From: Symbiodinium natans
Taxonomy: Eukaryota > Sar > Dinophyceae > Suessiales > Symbiodiniaceae
Assembly: GCA_905221605.1 (NCBI GenBank)
Contig: CAJNDS010000168.1
Span: 152,501 to 207,983 of the forward strand
Direction of reading: 5' to 3'
DNA length: 55,483 nucleotides
A program made the translations under genes and the position numbers. A model generated the notes under the pieces. That model searched no databases. It was not told where the DNA came from and saw nothing but the letters and a program-made list of their open reading frames with translations. This document shows, in pieces, positions 41,867 through 55,483 of this stretch (its first letter is position 1; every line of letters begins with the position of its first letter).

Positions 41867-42939
41867 TCACACACTCACAGACACTCTGTCACTCTCTCAC
41901 ACGCAAGCACTTGCTGCTCCAAAACATACGTCTGTTTGGCTCTGGCAAAGACCAGGGTCGATGGTGCTATAAATTCAAAATGCTGTATAGACAGGTCTGA
42001 CCCATCAACGGCACGTTAACTGCCGCAAGAACTGAGATTGGAGACAGCGCCAAAATATGTCCAAGCATGCGCGAATGCACTTGTGGCATCCGTTCACCAG
42101 CCCCACAACCTGACCATTGTTAGAACCCCAATGAGGGTGCTCGGCAACAGCTGATTCGCTAGGAGCACAAGCCGTTCCTGTACAGTAGGTATCCTCGCTG
42201 TTCAAAGCCCAAGCCTGCCAAAAGCTTTCATTCTGCAATGTCCAGCAGACGACTCTGCGCAACAGCAGAAAACGTTGAGCCACGTTGGTCAACTTCCCGA
42301 GCTTGAAGGGCGCCTCCTATCCACAGAAAACACCGACAAAGACCTGCAGCTCAACTGGCGGACCAGCAGAATTGCCAGGACGAAGCCCAAGTTCCGGGAA
42401 GTCGGGCGACCCCGCTTTCAGGGCCGCAAAACACAAGCAATTCTGGCTTCGCGAGGACGGGCCTCCACAGTTGCAGTTCTGCCTCACTGCAGCATTACAA
42501 AGACGAGTGTGCAGCTGCTTCGGACAAGCCCCCGTGCGCTCAGCGCGACGCTGCCCAAAGTGACTAGAACAAGGGCAGGTGCGCAGCCAACGAGATCCGG
42601 TTGCTTGAGCCCACAGGCTCAAATTCGGTGCCAAAAAATGGGGCCGTCTCGCGGTCCCAAAAATGGTGCCGCGAAATGGACCAGCTCCCGCAGCACAATT
42701 TGGAACTGAATTGGAGGCGTGAAACCGCGACCCCAAAATTGGGGCCGTTTGGCGACCCCAGTTTTGGGGTCGCGAATTCTTCTATTTTTGGGCTCAATCC
42801 CGCGCTTTCCAGACTGCTACACTCAGGCGACTCTGGCCCACAGACAAGCACTTAACGTGGAAAGATCAATTACTGAGAACCACGACCTCCGAGGGCAGCT
42901 TTCTTGTGGAAGCGATCAACATGAAAGAAACGTGCACAG

Positions 42940-43410
42940 TTGCAGTTCTGCCTCACTGCAGCATTACAAAGACGAGTGTGCAGCTGCTTCGGACAAGCCC
43001 CCGTGCGCTCAGCGCGACGCTGCCCAATGTGACTAGAACAAGGGCAGGTGCGCAGCCAACGAGATCCGGTTGCTTGAGCCCACAGGCTCAAATTCGGTGC
43101 CAAAAAATGGGGCCGTCTCGCGGTCCCAAAAATGGTGCCGCGAAATGGACCAGCTCCCGCAGCACAATTTGGAACTGAATTGGAGGCGTGAAACCGCGAC
43201 CCCAAAATTGGGGCCGTTTGCGACCCCAGTTTTGGGGTCGCGAATTCTTCTATTTTTGGGCTCAATCCCGCGCTTTCCAGACTGCTACACTCAGGCGACT
43301 CTGGCCCACAGACAAGCACTTAACGTGGAAAGATCAATTACTGAGAACCACGACCTCCGAGGGCAGCTTTCTTGTGGAAGCGATCAACATGAAAGAAACG
43401 TGCACAGGGG
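42940..43410 (+). repeat. Internal ~470-bp duplication in the second satellite unit
   Basis: After GAAACGTGCACAG the sequence jumps back to TTGCAGTTCTGCCTCACTG and repeats about 470 bp already present at about 42470-42939. The same junction occurs at about 51001 and 55231. The CACAG microhomology at the junction suggests unequal exchange. Confidence 0.88.
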
Positions 43411-44102
43411 AGGCCCACACACGCGAAGCCAGAATTGCCTAGATTTTTCGACCCCAGATTTGGAGTCGCATAAACTGGCAAACATGTGTACAGTACAGGA
43501 ACGACTTGGTCTCCTAGGACTTGCTGAAAATCAAGCCCCAAAAAACAATCTCGAAACCAAACAAGTTGGCCTGATGTGGCCTCAACCCCACACGGTCTTG
43601 CTTTGTTGCGACACGTTTGTGGCCTGTTGTGGCCTGACGTGGCCTGAAAACCACACGTTTGTGGCCTGTTGTGGCCTGACGTGGCCTCAAAAACACACGT
43701 TTGTGGCTGATGTGGCCTCAAAAACACACGTTTGTGGCCTGTTGTGGCCTTGTTGTGGCCTCACGGCGTATTTTTCCCCGGAAAAATGCATTTGTGGCCA
43801 TGGGGACTCGGGACCCTATAATACTATTGAAAGGGTCCCCACGCACAGCAGACGTAGGGTAATGAGGCCAGATCCGAAGACCGACCAGAATTTTAATCCA
43901 GGTTTTTTCCCAAGTCGCTTATCTTCTAAACTGAACATTGTTACAAGTGTTCAAAGACGACCTATGCACTGTTCAAAACGCGGCGCCGAAGAAAAGTTGG
44001 CAGACATAGAAATCACGTGGGGCCCCATGGCTTCACCACTCCTCCGCTGCCCGTCACTGCATCACTTTCTCTCACTCCGTCGTCCTCGCTTCCTCACTCT
44101 TT

Positions 44103-44182
<80 letters not shown>

Positions 44183-44203
44183 CTCACTTTCATTCTCACT
44201 CTC

Positions 44204-44234
<31 letters not shown>

Positions 44235-45075
44235 TCCTCACACACTCACAGACACTCTGTCACTCTCTCACACGCAAGCACTTGCTGCTCCAAAACATAC
44301 GTCTGTTTGGCTCTGGCAAAGACCAGGGTCGATGGTGCTAAATTCAAAATGCTGTATAGACAGGTCTGACCCATCAACGGCGCGTTAACTGCCGCAAAAA
44401 CTGAGATTGGAGACAGCGCCAAAATATGTCCAAGCATGCGCGAATGCACTTGTGGCATCCGTTCACCAGCCCCACAACCTGACCATTGTTAGAACCCCAA
44501 TGAGGGTGCTCGGCAACAGCTGATTCGCTAGGAGCACAAGCCGTTCCTGTACAGTAGGTATCCTCGCTGTTCAAAGCCCAAGCCTGCCAAAAGCTTTCAT
44601 TCTGCAATGTCCAGCAGACGACTCTGCGCAACAGCAGAAAACGTTGAGCCACGTTGGTCAACTTCCCGAGCTTGAAGGGCACCGACAAAGACCTGCAGCT
44701 CAACTGGCGGACCAGCAGAATTGCCAGGACGAAGCCCAAGTTCCGGGGAAGTCGGGCGACCCCGCTTTCAGGGCCGCAAAACACAAGCAATTCTGGCTTC
44801 GCGAGGACGGGCCTCCACAGTTGCAGTTCTGCCTCACTGCAGCATTACAAAGACGAGTGTGCAGCTGCTTCGGACAAGCCCCCGTGCGCTCAGCGCGACG
44901 CTGCCCAAAGTGACTAGAACAAGGGCAGGTGCGCAGCCAACGAGATCCGGTTGCTTGAGCCCACAGGCTCAAATTCGGTGCCAAAAAATGGGGCCGTCTC
45001 GCGGTCCCAAAAATGGTGCCGCGAAATGGACCAGCTCCCGCAGCACAATTTGGAACTGAATTGGAGGCGTGAAAC

Positions 45076-45104
45076 CGCGACCCCAAAACTGGGGTCGCCA
45101 AACG
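45076..45104 (+). repeat. Palindrome variant in the third satellite unit (inversion with deletion)
   Basis: Most other units read GACCCCAAAATTGGGGCCGTTTGGCGACCCCAGTTTT here (split: CCCCAAAATTGGGG, then GTTTGGCGACCCCAG). The third unit reads CCCCAAAACTGGGGTCGCCAAAC, the reverse complement of the right part, with the rest missing. Confidence 0.75.
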
Positions 45105-45960
45105 AATTCTTCTATTTTTGGGCTCAATCCCGCGCTTTCCAGACTGCTACACTTAGGCGACTCTGGCCCACAGACAAGCACTTAACGTGGAAAGATCAAT
45201 TACTGAGAACCACGACCTCCGAGGGCAGCTTTCTTGTGGAAGCGATCAACATGAAAGAAACGTGCACAGGGGAGGCCCACACACGCGAAGCCAGAATTGT
45301 CTGGATTTTTCGACCCCAGATTTGGAGTCGCGTAAACTGGCAAACATGTGTACAGTACAGGAACGACTTGGTCTCCTAGGACTTGCTGAAAATCAAGCCC
45401 CAAAAAACAATCTCGAAACCAAACAAGTTGGCCTGATGTGGCCTCAAACCCACACGGTCTTGCTTTGTTGCGACACGTTTGTGGCCTGTTGTGGCCTGAC
45501 GTGGCCTGAAAACCACACGTTTGTGGCCTGTTGTGGCCTGACGTGGCCTCAAAAACACACGTTTGTGGCCTGTTGTGGCCTGATGTGGCCTCAAAAACAC
45601 ACGTTTGTGGCCTGTTGTGGCCTTGTTGTGGCCTCACGGCGTATTTTTCCCCGGAAAAATGCATTTGTGGCCATGGGGACTCGGGACCCTATAATAGGGG
45701 TCCCCACGCACAGCAGACGTAGGGTAATGAGGCCAGATCCGAAGACCGACCAGAATTTTAATCCAGGTTTTTTCCCAAGTCGCTTATCTTCTAAACTGAA
45801 CATTGTTACAAGTGTTCAAAGACGACCTATGCTCTGTTAGGCGCCGAAGAAAAGTTGGCAGACATAGAAATCACGTGGGGTCCCATGGCTTCACCACTCC
45901 TCCGCTGCCCGTCACTGCATCACTTTCTCTCACTCCGTCGTCCTCGCTTCCTCACTCTTT

Positions 45961-46040
<80 letters not shown>

Positions 46041-47863
46041 CTCACTTTCATTCTCACTCTCACTCTCACTCTCGCTCTCGCTCTCACTCTCATCCTCACA
46101 CACTCACAGACACTCTGTCACTCTCTCACACGCAAGCACTTGCTGCTCCAAAACATACGTCTGTTTGGCTCTGGCAAAGACCAGGGTCGATGGTGCTATA
46201 AATTCAAAATGCTGTATAGACAGGTCTGACCCATCAACGGCGCGTTAACTGCCGCAAAAACTGAGATTGGAGACAGCGCCAAAATATGTCCAAGCATGCG
46301 CGAATGCACTTGTGGCATCCGTTCACCAGCCCCACAACCTGACCATTGTTAGAACCCCAATGAGGGTGCTCGGCAACAGCTGATTCGCTAGGAGCACAAG
46401 CCGTTCCTGTACAGTAGGTATCCTCGCTGTTCAAAGCCCAAGCCTGCCAAAAGCTTTCATTCTGCAATGTCCAGCAGACGACTCTGCGCAACAGCAGAAA
46501 ACGTTGAGCCACGTTGGTCAACTTCCCGAGCTTGAAGGGCGCCTCCTATCCACAGAAAACACCGACAAAGACCTGCAGCTCAACTGGCGGACCAGCAGAA
46601 TTGCCAGGACGAAGCCCAAGTTCCGGGGAAGTCGGGCGACCCCGCTTTCAGGGCCGCAAAACACAAGCAATTCTGGCTTCGCGAGGACGGGCCTCCACAG
46701 TTGCAGTTCTGCCTCACTGCAGCATTACAAAGACGAGTGTGCAGCTGCTTCGGACAAGCCCCCGTGCGCTCAGCGCGACGCTGCCCAAAGTGACTAGAAC
46801 AAGGGCAGGTGCGCAGCCAACGAGATCCGGTTGCTTGAGCCCACAGGCTCAAATTCGGTGCCAAAAAATGGGGCCGTCTCGCGGTCCCAAAAATGGTGCC
46901 GCGAAATGGACCAGCTCCCGCAGCACAATTTGGAACTGAATTGGAGGCGTGAAACCGCGACCCCAAAATTGGGGCCGTTTGGCGACCCCAGTTTTGGGGT
47001 CGCGAATTCTTCTATTTTTGGGCTCAATCCCGCGCTTTCCAGACTGCTACACTCAGGCGGGTCTGGCCCACAGACAAGCACTTAACGTGGAAAGATCAAT
47101 TACTGAGAACCACGACCTCCGAGGGCAGCTTTCTTGTGGAAGCGATCAACATGAAAGAAACGTGCACAGGGGAGGCCCACACACGCGAAGCCAGAATTGC
47201 TTAGATTTTTCGACCCCAGATTTGGAGTCGCGTAAACTGGCAAACACAGGAACGACTTGGTCTCCTAGAACTTGCTGAAAAGCAAGCCCCAAAAAACCAA
47301 TCTCGAAACCAAACAAGTTGGCCTGATGTGGCCTCAAACCCACACGGTCTTGCTTTGTTGCGACACGTTTGTGGCCTGTTGTGGCCTGACGTGGCCTGAA
47401 AACCACACGTTTGTGGCCTGTTGTGGCCTGACGTGGCCTCAAAAACACACGTTTGTGGCCTGTTGTGGCCTGATGTGGCCTCAAAAACACACGTTTGTGG
47501 CCTGTTGTGGCCTTGTTGTGGCCTCACGGCGTATTTTTCCCCGGAAAAATGCATTTGTGGCCATGGGGACTCGGGACCCTATAATACTATTGAAAGGGTC
47601 CCCACGCGCAGCAGACGTAGGGTAATGAGGCCAGATCCGAAGACCGACCAGAATTTTAATCCAGGTTTTTTCCCAAGTCGCTTATCTTCTAAACTGAACA
47701 TTGTTACAAGTGTTCAAACACGACCTATGCACTGTTCAAAACGCGGCGCCGAAGAAAAGTTGGCAGACATAGAAATCACGTGGGGCCCCATGGCTTCACC
47801 ACTCCTCCGCTGCCCGTCACTGCATCACTTTCCCTCACTCCGTCGTCCTCGCTTCCTCACTCT

Positions 47864-47937
<74 letters not shown>

Positions 47938-49788
47938 CTCACTTTCATTCTCACTCTCACTCTCACTCTCGCTCTCGCTCTCGCTCTCGCTCTCGCTCTC
48001 GCTCTCACTCTCATCCTCACACACTCACAGACACTCTGTCACTCTCTCACACGCAAGCACTTGCTGCTCCAAAACATACGTCTGTTTGGCTCTGGCAAAG
48101 ACCAGGGTCGATGGTGCTAAATTCAAAATGCTGTATAGACAGGTCTGACCCATCAACGGCGCGTTAACTGCCGCAAAAACTGAGATTGGAGACAGCGCCA
48201 AAATATGTCCAAGCATGCGCGAATGCACTTGTGGCATCCGTTCACCAGCCCCACAACCTGACCATTGTTAGAACCCCAATGAGGGTGCTCGGCAACAGCT
48301 GATTCGCCAGGAGCACAAGCCGTTCCTGCACAGTAGGTATCCTCGCTGTTCAAAGCCCAAGCCTGCCAAAAGCTTTCATTCTGCAATGTCCAGCAGACGA
48401 CTCTGCGCAACAGCAGAAAACGTTGAGCCACGTTGGTCAACTTCCCGAGCTTGAAGGGCGCCTCCTATCCACAGAAAACACCGACAAAGACCTGCAGCTC
48501 AACTGGCAAACCAGCGGAATTGCCAGGACGAAGGCCCAAGTTCCGGGGAAGTCGGGCGACCCCGCTTTCAGGGCCGCAAAACACAAGCAATTCTGGCTTC
48601 GCGAGGACGGGCCTCCACAGTTGCAGTTCTGCCTCACTGCAGCATTACAAAGACGAGTGTGCAGCTGCTTCGGACAAGCCCCCGTGCGCTCAGCGCGACG
48701 CTGCCCAAAGTGACTAGAACAAGGGCAGGTGCGCAGCCAACGAGATCCGGTTGCTTGAGCCCACAGGCTCAAATTCGGTGCCAAAAAATGGGGCCGTCTC
48801 GCGGTCCCAAAAATGGTGCCGCGAAATGGACCAGCTCCCGCAGCACAATTTGGAACTGAATTGGAGGCGTGAAACCGCGACCCCAAAATTGGGGCCGTTT
48901 GGCGACCCCAGTTTTGGGGTCGCGAATTCTTATATTTTTGGGCTCAATCCCGCGCTTTCCAGACTGCTACACTCAGGCGACTCTGGCCCACAGACAAGCA
49001 CTTAACGTGGAAAGATCAATTACTGAGAACCACGACCTCAGAGGGCAGCTTTCTTGTGGAAGCGATCAACATGAAAGAAACGTGCACAGGGGAGGCCCAC
49101 ACACGCGAAGCCAGAATTGCCTAGATTTTTCGACCCCAGATTTGGAGTCGCGTAAACTGGCAAACATGTGTACAGTACAGGAACGACTTGGTCTCCTAGG
49201 ACTTGCTGAAAATCAAGCCCCAAAAAACAATCTCGAAACCAAACAAGTTGGCCTGATGTGGCCTCAAACCCACACGGTCTTGCTTTGTTGCGACACGTTT
49301 GTGGCCTGTTGTGGCCTGACGTGGCCTGAAAACCACACGTTTGTGGCCTGTTGTGGCCTGACGTGGCCTCAAAAACACACGTTTGTGGCCTGTTGTGGCC
49401 TGATGTGGCCTCAAAAACACACGTTTGTGGCCTGTTGTGGCCTTGTTGTGGCCTCACGGCGTATTTTTCCCCGGAAAAATGCATTTGTGGCCATGGGGAC
49501 TCGGGACCCTATAATACTATTGAAAGGGTCCCCACGCACAGCAGACGTAGGGTAATGAGGCCAGATCCGAAGACCGACCAGAATTTTAATCCAGGTTTTT
49601 TCCCAAGTCGCTTATCTTCTAAACTGAACATTGTTACAAGTGTTCAAAGACGACCTATGCTCTGTTAGGCGCCGAAGAAAAGTTGGCAGACATAGAAATC
49701 ACGTGGGGTCCCATGGCTTCACCACTCCTCCGCTGCCCGTCACTGCATCACTTTCTCTCACTCCGTCGTCCTCGCTTCCTCACTCTTT

Positions 49789-49874
<86 letters not shown>

Positions 49875-52149
49875 CTCACTTTCATTCTCACTCTCACTCT
49901 CACTCTCGCTCTCGCTCTCACTCTCATCCTCACACACTCACAGACACTCTGTCACTCTCTCACACGCAAGCACTTGCTGCTCCAAAACATACGTCTGTTT
50001 GGCTCTGGCAAAGACCAGGGTCGATGGTGCTAAATTCAAAATGCTGTATAGACAGGTCTGACCCATCAACGGCGCGTTAACTGCCGCAAAAACTGAGATT
50101 GGAGACAGCGCCAAAATATGTCCAAGCATGCGCGAATGCACTTGTGGCATCCGTTCACCAGCCCCACAACCTGACCATTGTTAGAACCCCAATGAGGGTG
50201 CTCGGCAACAGCTGATTCGCCAGGAGCACAAGCCGTTCCTGCACAGTAGGTATCCTCGCTGTTCAAAGCCCAAGCCTGCCAAAAGCTTTCATTCTTCAAT
50301 GTCCAGCAGACGACTCTGCGCAACAGCAGAAAACGTTGAGCCACGTTGGTCAACTTCCCGAGCTTGAAGGGCGCCTCCTATCCACAGAAAACACCGACAA
50401 AGACCTGCAGCTCAACTGGCAAACCAGCAGAATTGCCAGGACGAAGCCCAAGTTCCGGGGAAGTCGGGCGACCCCGCTTTCAGGGCCGCAAAACACAAGC
50501 AATTCTGGCTTCGCGAGGACGGGCCTCCACAGTTGCAGTTCTGCCTCACTGCAGCATTACAAAGACGAGTGTGCAGCTGCTTCGGACAAGCCCCCGTGCG
50601 CTCAGCGCGACGCTGCCCAAAGTGACTAGAACAAGGGCAGGTGCGCAGCCAACGAGATCCGGTTGCTTGAGCCCACAGGCTCAAATTCGGTGCCAAAAAA
50701 TGGGGCCGTCTCGCGGTCCCAAAAATGGTGCCGCGAAATGGACCAGCTCCCGCAGCACAATTTGGAACTGAATTGGAGGCGTGAAACCGCGACCCCAAAA
50801 TTGGGGCCGTTTGGCGACCCCAGTTTTGGGGTCGCGAATTCTTCTATTTTTGGGCTCAATCCCGCGCTTTCCAGACTGCTACACTCAGGCGACTCTGGCC
50901 CACAGACAAGCACTTAACGTGGAAAGATCAATTACTGAGAACCACGACCTCCGAGGGCAGCTTTCTTGTGGAAGCGATCAACATGAAAGAAACGTGCACA
51001 GTTGCAGTTCTGCCTCACTGCAGCATTACAAAGACGAGTGTGCAGCTGCTTCGGACAAGCCCCCGTGCGCTCAGCGCGACGCTGCCCAAACTGACTAGAA
51101 CAAGGGCAGGTGCGCAGCCAACGAGATCCGGTTGCTTGAGCCCACAGGCTCAAATTCGGTGCCAAAAAATGGGGCCGTCTCGCGGTCCCAAAAATGGTGC
51201 CGGCGAAATGGACCCAGCTCCCGCAGCACAATTTCGAACTGAATTGGTGAAACCGCGACCCCAAAATTGGGGCCGTTTGGCGACCCCAGTTTTGGGGTCG
51301 CGAATTCTTCTATTTTTGGGCTCAATCCCGCGCTTTCCAGACTGCTACACTCAGGCGGGTCTGGCCCACAGACAAGCACTTAACGTGGAAAGATTACTGA
51401 GAACCACGACCTCCGAGGGCAGCTTTCTTGTGGAAGCGATCAACATGAAAGAAACGTGCACAGGGGAGGCCCACACACGCGAAGCCAGAATTGCTTAGAT
51501 TTTTCGACCCCAGATTTGGAGTCGCGTAAACTGGCAAACACAGGAACGACTTGGTCTCCTAGAACTTGCTGAAAAGCAAGCCCCAAAAAACCAATCTCGA
51601 AACCAAACAAGTTGGCCTGATGTGGCCTCAAACCCACACGGTCTTGCTTTGTTGCGACACGTTTGTGGCCTGTTGTGGCCTGACGTGGCCTGAAAACCAC
51701 ACGTTTGTGGCCTGCCTGACGTGGCCTCAAAAACACACGTTTCTGGCCTGTTGTGGCCTGATGTGGCGTCAAAAACACACGTTTGTGGCCTGTTGTGGCC
51801 TTGTTGTGGCCTCACGGCGTATGTTTCCCCGGAAAAATGCATTTGTGGCCATGGGGACTCGGGACCCTATAATGCTATTGAAAGGGTCCCCACGCGCAGC
51901 AGACGTAGGGTAATGAGGCCAGATCCGAAGACCGACCAGAATTTTAATCCAGGTTTTTCCCAAGTCGCTTATCTTCAAAACTGAACATTGTTACAAGTGT
52001 TCAAACACGACCTATGCACTGTTCAAAACGCGGCGCCGAAGAAAAGTTGGCAGACATAGAAATCACGTGGGGCCCCATGGTTCACCACTCCTCCGCTGCC
52101 CGTCACTGCATCACTTTCTCTCACTCCGTCGTTCTCGCTTCCTCACTCT

Positions 52150-52223
<74 letters not shown>

Positions 52224-54010
52224 CTCACTTTCATTCTCACTCTCACTCTCACTCTCGCTCTCGCTCTCGCTCTCGCTCTCACTCTCATCCTCACACACTC
52301 ACAGACACTCTGTCACTCTCTCACACGCAAGCACTTGCTGCTCCAAAACATACGTCTGTTTGGCTCTGGCAAAGACCAGAGTCGATGGTGCTATAAATTC
52401 AAAATGCTGTATAGACAGGTCTGACCCATCAACGGCGCGTTAACTGCCGCAAAAACTGAGATTGGAGACAGCGCCAAAATATGTCCAAGCATGCGCGAAT
52501 GCACTTGTGGCATCCGTTCACCAGCCCCACAACCTGACCATTGTTAGAACCCCAATGAGGGTGCTCGGCAACAGCTGATTCGCTAGGAGCACAGCCGTTC
52601 CTGTACAGTAGGTATCCTCGCTGTTCAAAGCCCAAGCCTGCCAAAAGCTTTCATTCTGCAATGTCCAGCAGACGACTCTGCGCAACAGCAGAAAACGTTG
52701 AGCCACGTTGGTCAACTTCCCGAGCTTGAAGGGCACCGACAAAGACCTGCAGCTCAACTGGCGGACCAGCAGAATTGCCAGGACGAAGCCCAAGTTCCGG
52801 GGAAGTCGGGCGACCCCGCTTTCAGGGCCGCAAAACACAAGCAATTCTGGCTTCGCGAGGACGGGCCTCCACAGTTGCAGTTCTGCCTCACTGCAGCATT
52901 ACAAAGACGAGTGTGCAGCTGCTTCGGACAAGCCCCCGTGCGCTCAGCGCGACGCTGCCCAAAGTGACTAGAACAAGGGCAGGCGCGCAGCCAACGAGAT
53001 CCGGTTGCTTGAGCCCACAGGCTCAAATTCGGTGCCAAAAAATGGGGCCGTCTCGCGGTCCCAAAAATGGTGCCGCGAAATGGACCAGCTCCCGCAGCAC
53101 AATTTGGAACTGAATTGGAGGCGTGAAACCGCGACCCCAAAATTGGGGCCGTTTGGCGACCCCAGTTTTGGGGTCGCGAATTCTTCTATTTTTGGGCTCA
53201 ATCCCGCGCTTTCCAGACTGCTACACTCAGGCGACTCTGGCCCACAGACAAGCACTTAACGTGGAAAGATCAATTACTGAGAACCACGACCTCCGAGGGC
53301 AGCTTTCTTGTGGAAGCGATCAACATGAAAGAAACGTGCACAGGGGAGGCCCACACACGCGAAGCCAGAATTGCCTAGATTTTTCGACCCCAGATTTGGA
53401 GTCGCGTAAGCTGGCAAACATGTGTACAGTGCAGGAACGACTTGGTCTCCTAGGACTTGCTGAAAATCAAGCCCCAAAAAACAATCTCGAAACCAAACAA
53501 GTTGGCCTGATGTGGCCTCAAACCCACACGGTCTTGCTTTGTTGCGACACGTTTGTGGCCTGTTGTGGCCTGACGTGGCCTCAAAAACACACGTTTGTGG
53601 CCTGTTGTGGCCTGATGTGGCCTCAAAAACACACGTTTGTGGCCTGTTGTGGCCTTGTTGTGGCCTCACGGCGTATTTTTCCCCGGAAAAATGCATTTGT
53701 GGCCATGGGGACTGGACCCTATAATACTATTGAAAGGGTCCCCACGCGCAGCAGACGTAGGGTAATGAGGCCAGATCCGAATTCAAGAGCGACCAGAATT
53801 TTAACCCAGGTTTTTTCCCAAGTCGCTTATCTTCTAAACTGAACATTGTTACAAGTGTTCAAAGACGACCTATGCACTGTTGAAAACGCGGCGCCGAAGA
53901 AAAGTTGGCAGACATAGAAATCACGTGGGGCCCCATGGCTTCACCACTCCTCCGCTGCCCGTCACTGCATCACTTTCTCTCACTCCGTCGTCCTCGCTTC
54001 CTCACTCTTT

Positions 54011-54117
<107 letters not shown>

Positions 54118-55483
54118 GCTCTCGCTCTCGCTCTCACTCTCATCCTCACAAACTCACAGACACTCTGTCACTCTCTCACACGCAAGCACTTGCTGCTCCA
54201 AAACATACGTCTGTTTGGCTCTGGCAAAGACCAGGGTCGATGGTGCTAAATTCAAAATGCTGTATAGACAGGTCTGACCCATCAACGGCGCGTTAACTGC
54301 CGCAAAAACTGAGATTGGAGACAAGGCCAAAATATGTCCAAGCATGCGCGAATGCACTTGTGGCATCCGTTCACCAGCCCCACAACCTGACCATTGTTAG
54401 AACCCCAATGAGGGTGCTCGGCAACAGCTGATTCGCTAGGAGCACAAGCCGTTCCTGTACAGTAGGTATCCTCGCTGTTCAAAGCCCAAGCCTGCCAAAA
54501 GCTTTCATTCTGCAATGTCCAGCAGACGACTCTGCGCAACAGCAGAAAACGTTGAGCCACGTTGGTCAACTTCCCGAGCTTGAAGGGCGCTCCTATCCAC
54601 AGACAAACCGCCAAAGACCTTGCAGCTCAATGGCGACCAGCAGAAATTGCCAGGACCGAAAGGAAACCGATAGCCCAAGTTCCGGGGAATCGGCGAAACC
54701 CCCTCTTTCAGGGCCGCAAACACAAGCAATTCTGGCTTCGCGAGGAGGGCCTCCACAGTTTGCAGTTCTGCCTCACGCAGCATTACAAAACGAGTGTGCA
54801 GCTGCTTCGACACAAGCCCACCTGCGCTCCTCGCGCACGCTGCCCAAAGTTGACTAGAAAAACACAAGGGCAGGTGCGCAGCCAACGAGATCCGGTTGCT
54901 TGAGCCCACAGGCTCAAATTCGGTGACAAAAAATGGGGCCGTCTCGCGGTCCCAAAAATGGTGCCGCGAAATGGACCAGCTCCCGCAGCACAATTTGGAA
55001 CTGAATTGGAGGCGTGAAACCGCGACCCCAAAATTGGGGCCGTTTGGCGACCCCAGTTTTGGGGTCACGAATTCTTCTATTTTTGGGCTCAATCCCGCGC
55101 TTTCCAGACTGCTACACTCAGGCGACTCTGGCCCACAGACAAGCACTTAACGTGGAAAGATCAATTACTGAGAACCACGACCTCCGAGGGCAGCTTTCTT
55201 GTGGAAGCGATCAACATGAAAGAAACGTGCACAGTTGCAGTTCTGCCTCACTGCAGCATTACAAAGACGAGTGTGCAGCTGCTTCGGACAAGCCCCCGTG
55301 CGCTCAGCGCGACGCTGCCCAAAGTGACTAGAACAAGGGCAGGTGCGCAGCCAACGAGATCCGGTTGCTTGAGCCCACAGGCTCAAAGTCTCGCGGTCCC
55401 AAAAATGGTGCCGCGAAATGGACCAGCTCCCGCAGCACAATTTGGAACTGAATTGGAGGCGTGAAACCGCGACCCCAAAATTG

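Noticed and set aside
43070-44341. 423-residue frame in the second satellite unit
   Set aside because: Composed of hairpins, minisatellite and CTCACT repeat; other units do not keep the same frame.

Overview
This window reads as nuclear DNA of a dinoflagellate. I infer this from many interstitial TTTAGGG/CCCTAAA tracts, short introns of about 90-125 bp including one that fits a GA-AG boundary, sparse genes in repeat-rich DNA, and protein types I associate with dinoflagellate genomes (a DUF285/BspA-like repeat protein and an HxD...H dioxygenase-like domain of retroelement loci). No tRNA, rRNA, CRISPR or bacterial operon signal was recognised.

Layout. (1) 489-~2940, minus: a multi-exon DUF285 repeat protein gene with three visible introns. 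One intron resembles a short repeat that recurs at 2989-3096 and, inverted, at 9190-9298 (introner-like). (2) ~3.1-15.2 kb: no convincing gene; TTTAGGG tracts, one diverged copy of a ~1 kb repeat (7225-8270) and simple repeats. (3) 15.2-19.6 kb: tandem array of a 945-bp unit related to that copy. (4) 20506-21725: exactly ten copies of a 122-bp repeat. (5) 22470-36359, plus: remains of a Polinton-like viral element. These are a capsid-like gene truncated at a telomeric-repeat junction, a fibre gene ending in a peptidase S74-type chaperone domain (three frameshifts), and an intact rve integrase with a D,D,D triad. (6) 22963-31556, minus: a nearly pristine Ty1/copia LTR retrotransposon inserted into the capsid gene, with a 5-bp target duplication (gaatc) and LTRs differing by one base. 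Its 2594-aa polyprotein carries an unusual ~570-aa C-terminal extension with a transmembrane segment, a long coiled coil and a second CCHC zinc knuckle. (7) 36379-36957: a dioxygenase-like gene packed against the integrase. (8) ~39140-40431: a glycosyltransferase-like open frame that runs into (9) 40431-55483: a ~1.9-kb satellite with a four-unit higher-order pattern of about 8.06 kb.

How the parts relate. The capsid, fibre and integrase genes are co-directional, with gaps of only 6 bp and A-rich TAAA-type motifs at each start, as in a compact viral genome. No DNA polymerase B, packaging ATPase or protease gene of such an element is present. The capsid is broken by truncation and by the copia insertion, the fibre by frameshifts; only the integrase and possibly the dioxygenase-like gene look intact. 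The copia element is the youngest visible event. All functional calls rest on motifs read by eye; no database search was possible.
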